A DNA stretch of 5,965 nt from Spirochaetaceae bacterium (GTDB taxonomy: Bacteria > Spirochaetota > Spirochaetia > Treponematales > Breznakiellaceae), in assembly GCA_031255115.1 (NCBI GenBank), contig JAIRTD010000133.1:1-5965 (forward strand), in the 5' to 3' direction. Positions within the stretch are counted from its first letter, which is position 1; every line of letters begins with the position of its first letter. The translations under genes and the position numbers were made by a program. Below, in pieces: positions 5,820 to 5,965 of this stretch. The notes beneath the pieces are model-generated. The model ran no database searches. It saw nothing but the letters and a program-made list of their open reading frames with translations, and had not been told where the DNA came from.

Positions 5820-5858
5820 ACTTGTTAAACAATCCGGTTGGTTGTCAAACAACTCTAA
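5820..5858. other. Short inverted repeats after phoU
   Basis: Between the phoU stop and the 105-bp repeat lie two weak dyads: TTGTT-A-AACAA at 5822-5832, and GTTGT-CAA-ACAAC at 5841-5853. Neither is followed by a T run. They may add to the 3' structure of the operon transcript together with the next repeat, but alone they are too weak to call a terminator. Confidence 0.25.
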
Positions 5859-5963
5859 TATACTCCATAGATTTGAGTTTGTCAGGTGTGGAATTAGTTA
5901 ATTCCTTACCTGACAAACACTTAAAATCGGAATTCTCTGACAATTTCAAATTGTCAGAGAATA
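5859..5963. repeat. 105-bp two-hairpin repeat, copy B
   Basis: This is an exact, same-orientation copy of 1186-1290, offset by 4,673 bases. The mixed-stem hairpin is at 5877-5918 and the perfect palindrome at 5932-5962. Identity begins after A5858 (C1185 in copy A) and ends at A5963, two bases before the window edge, so only the left boundary and one differing base on the right can be seen. It begins 39 bases after the phoU stop and probably forms the 3' end structure of the pstCAB-phoU transcript or insulates it from the next gene. Confidence 0.85.
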
Positions 5964-5965
5964 AA

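Overview
This window holds a high-affinity phosphate uptake and phosphate-sensing locus, pst-pho: pstS, then (after a 1.4 kb gap) pstC, pstA, pstB and phoU, all on the + strand. The organism is most likely a spirochaete of the Treponema type. That call is inference. It rests on a Cys-Asp-Thr-Gly-Thr-Gly-rich lipoprotein of a style I associate with gut treponemes, the mix of moderately GC-rich genes with AT-rich intergenic DNA, and a long poly-G tract. No rRNA or other marker gene is present to confirm it.

Layout: 4-57 is a phosphate-type promoter (four 11-bp-spaced boxes plus a -10), followed by pstS (89-913). From 914 to 1371 there is no gene: a strong hairpin just after pstS, a GC-rich block with two near-perfect palindromes (1030-1107), a 105-bp repeat made of two hairpins (1186-1290), and another hairpin (1299-1337). 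A small lipoprotein gene lies on the opposite strand (1372-1779). From 1780 to 2253 I see no convincing gene, but there is a short palindrome and a run of 11 G (2078-2088). A second phosphate-type promoter with the same geometry as the first (2254-2307) precedes pstC (2335-3525), pstA (3522-4373), pstB (4401-5156) and phoU (5157-5819), which are tightly packed and look co-transcribed. After phoU, an exact second copy of the 105-bp repeat (5859-5963) ends the window.

How it works together (family knowledge): PstS captures phosphate outside the inner membrane. PstC and PstA form the channel, two PstB subunits drive import with ATP, and PhoU links transporter state to the PhoR/PhoB-type sensor kinase and regulator. 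No such two-component pair is in the window, but the two box arrays imply that one exists elsewhere in the genome.

I do not see a wholly new system. The most informative signals are the twin promoters, which explain how the binding protein and the transporter can stay co-regulated although separated; the exact 105-bp repeat that brackets the lipoprotein gene and pstCAB-phoU; an extra domain of about 100 residues in PstC; and the poly-G tract upstream of the pstC promoter.
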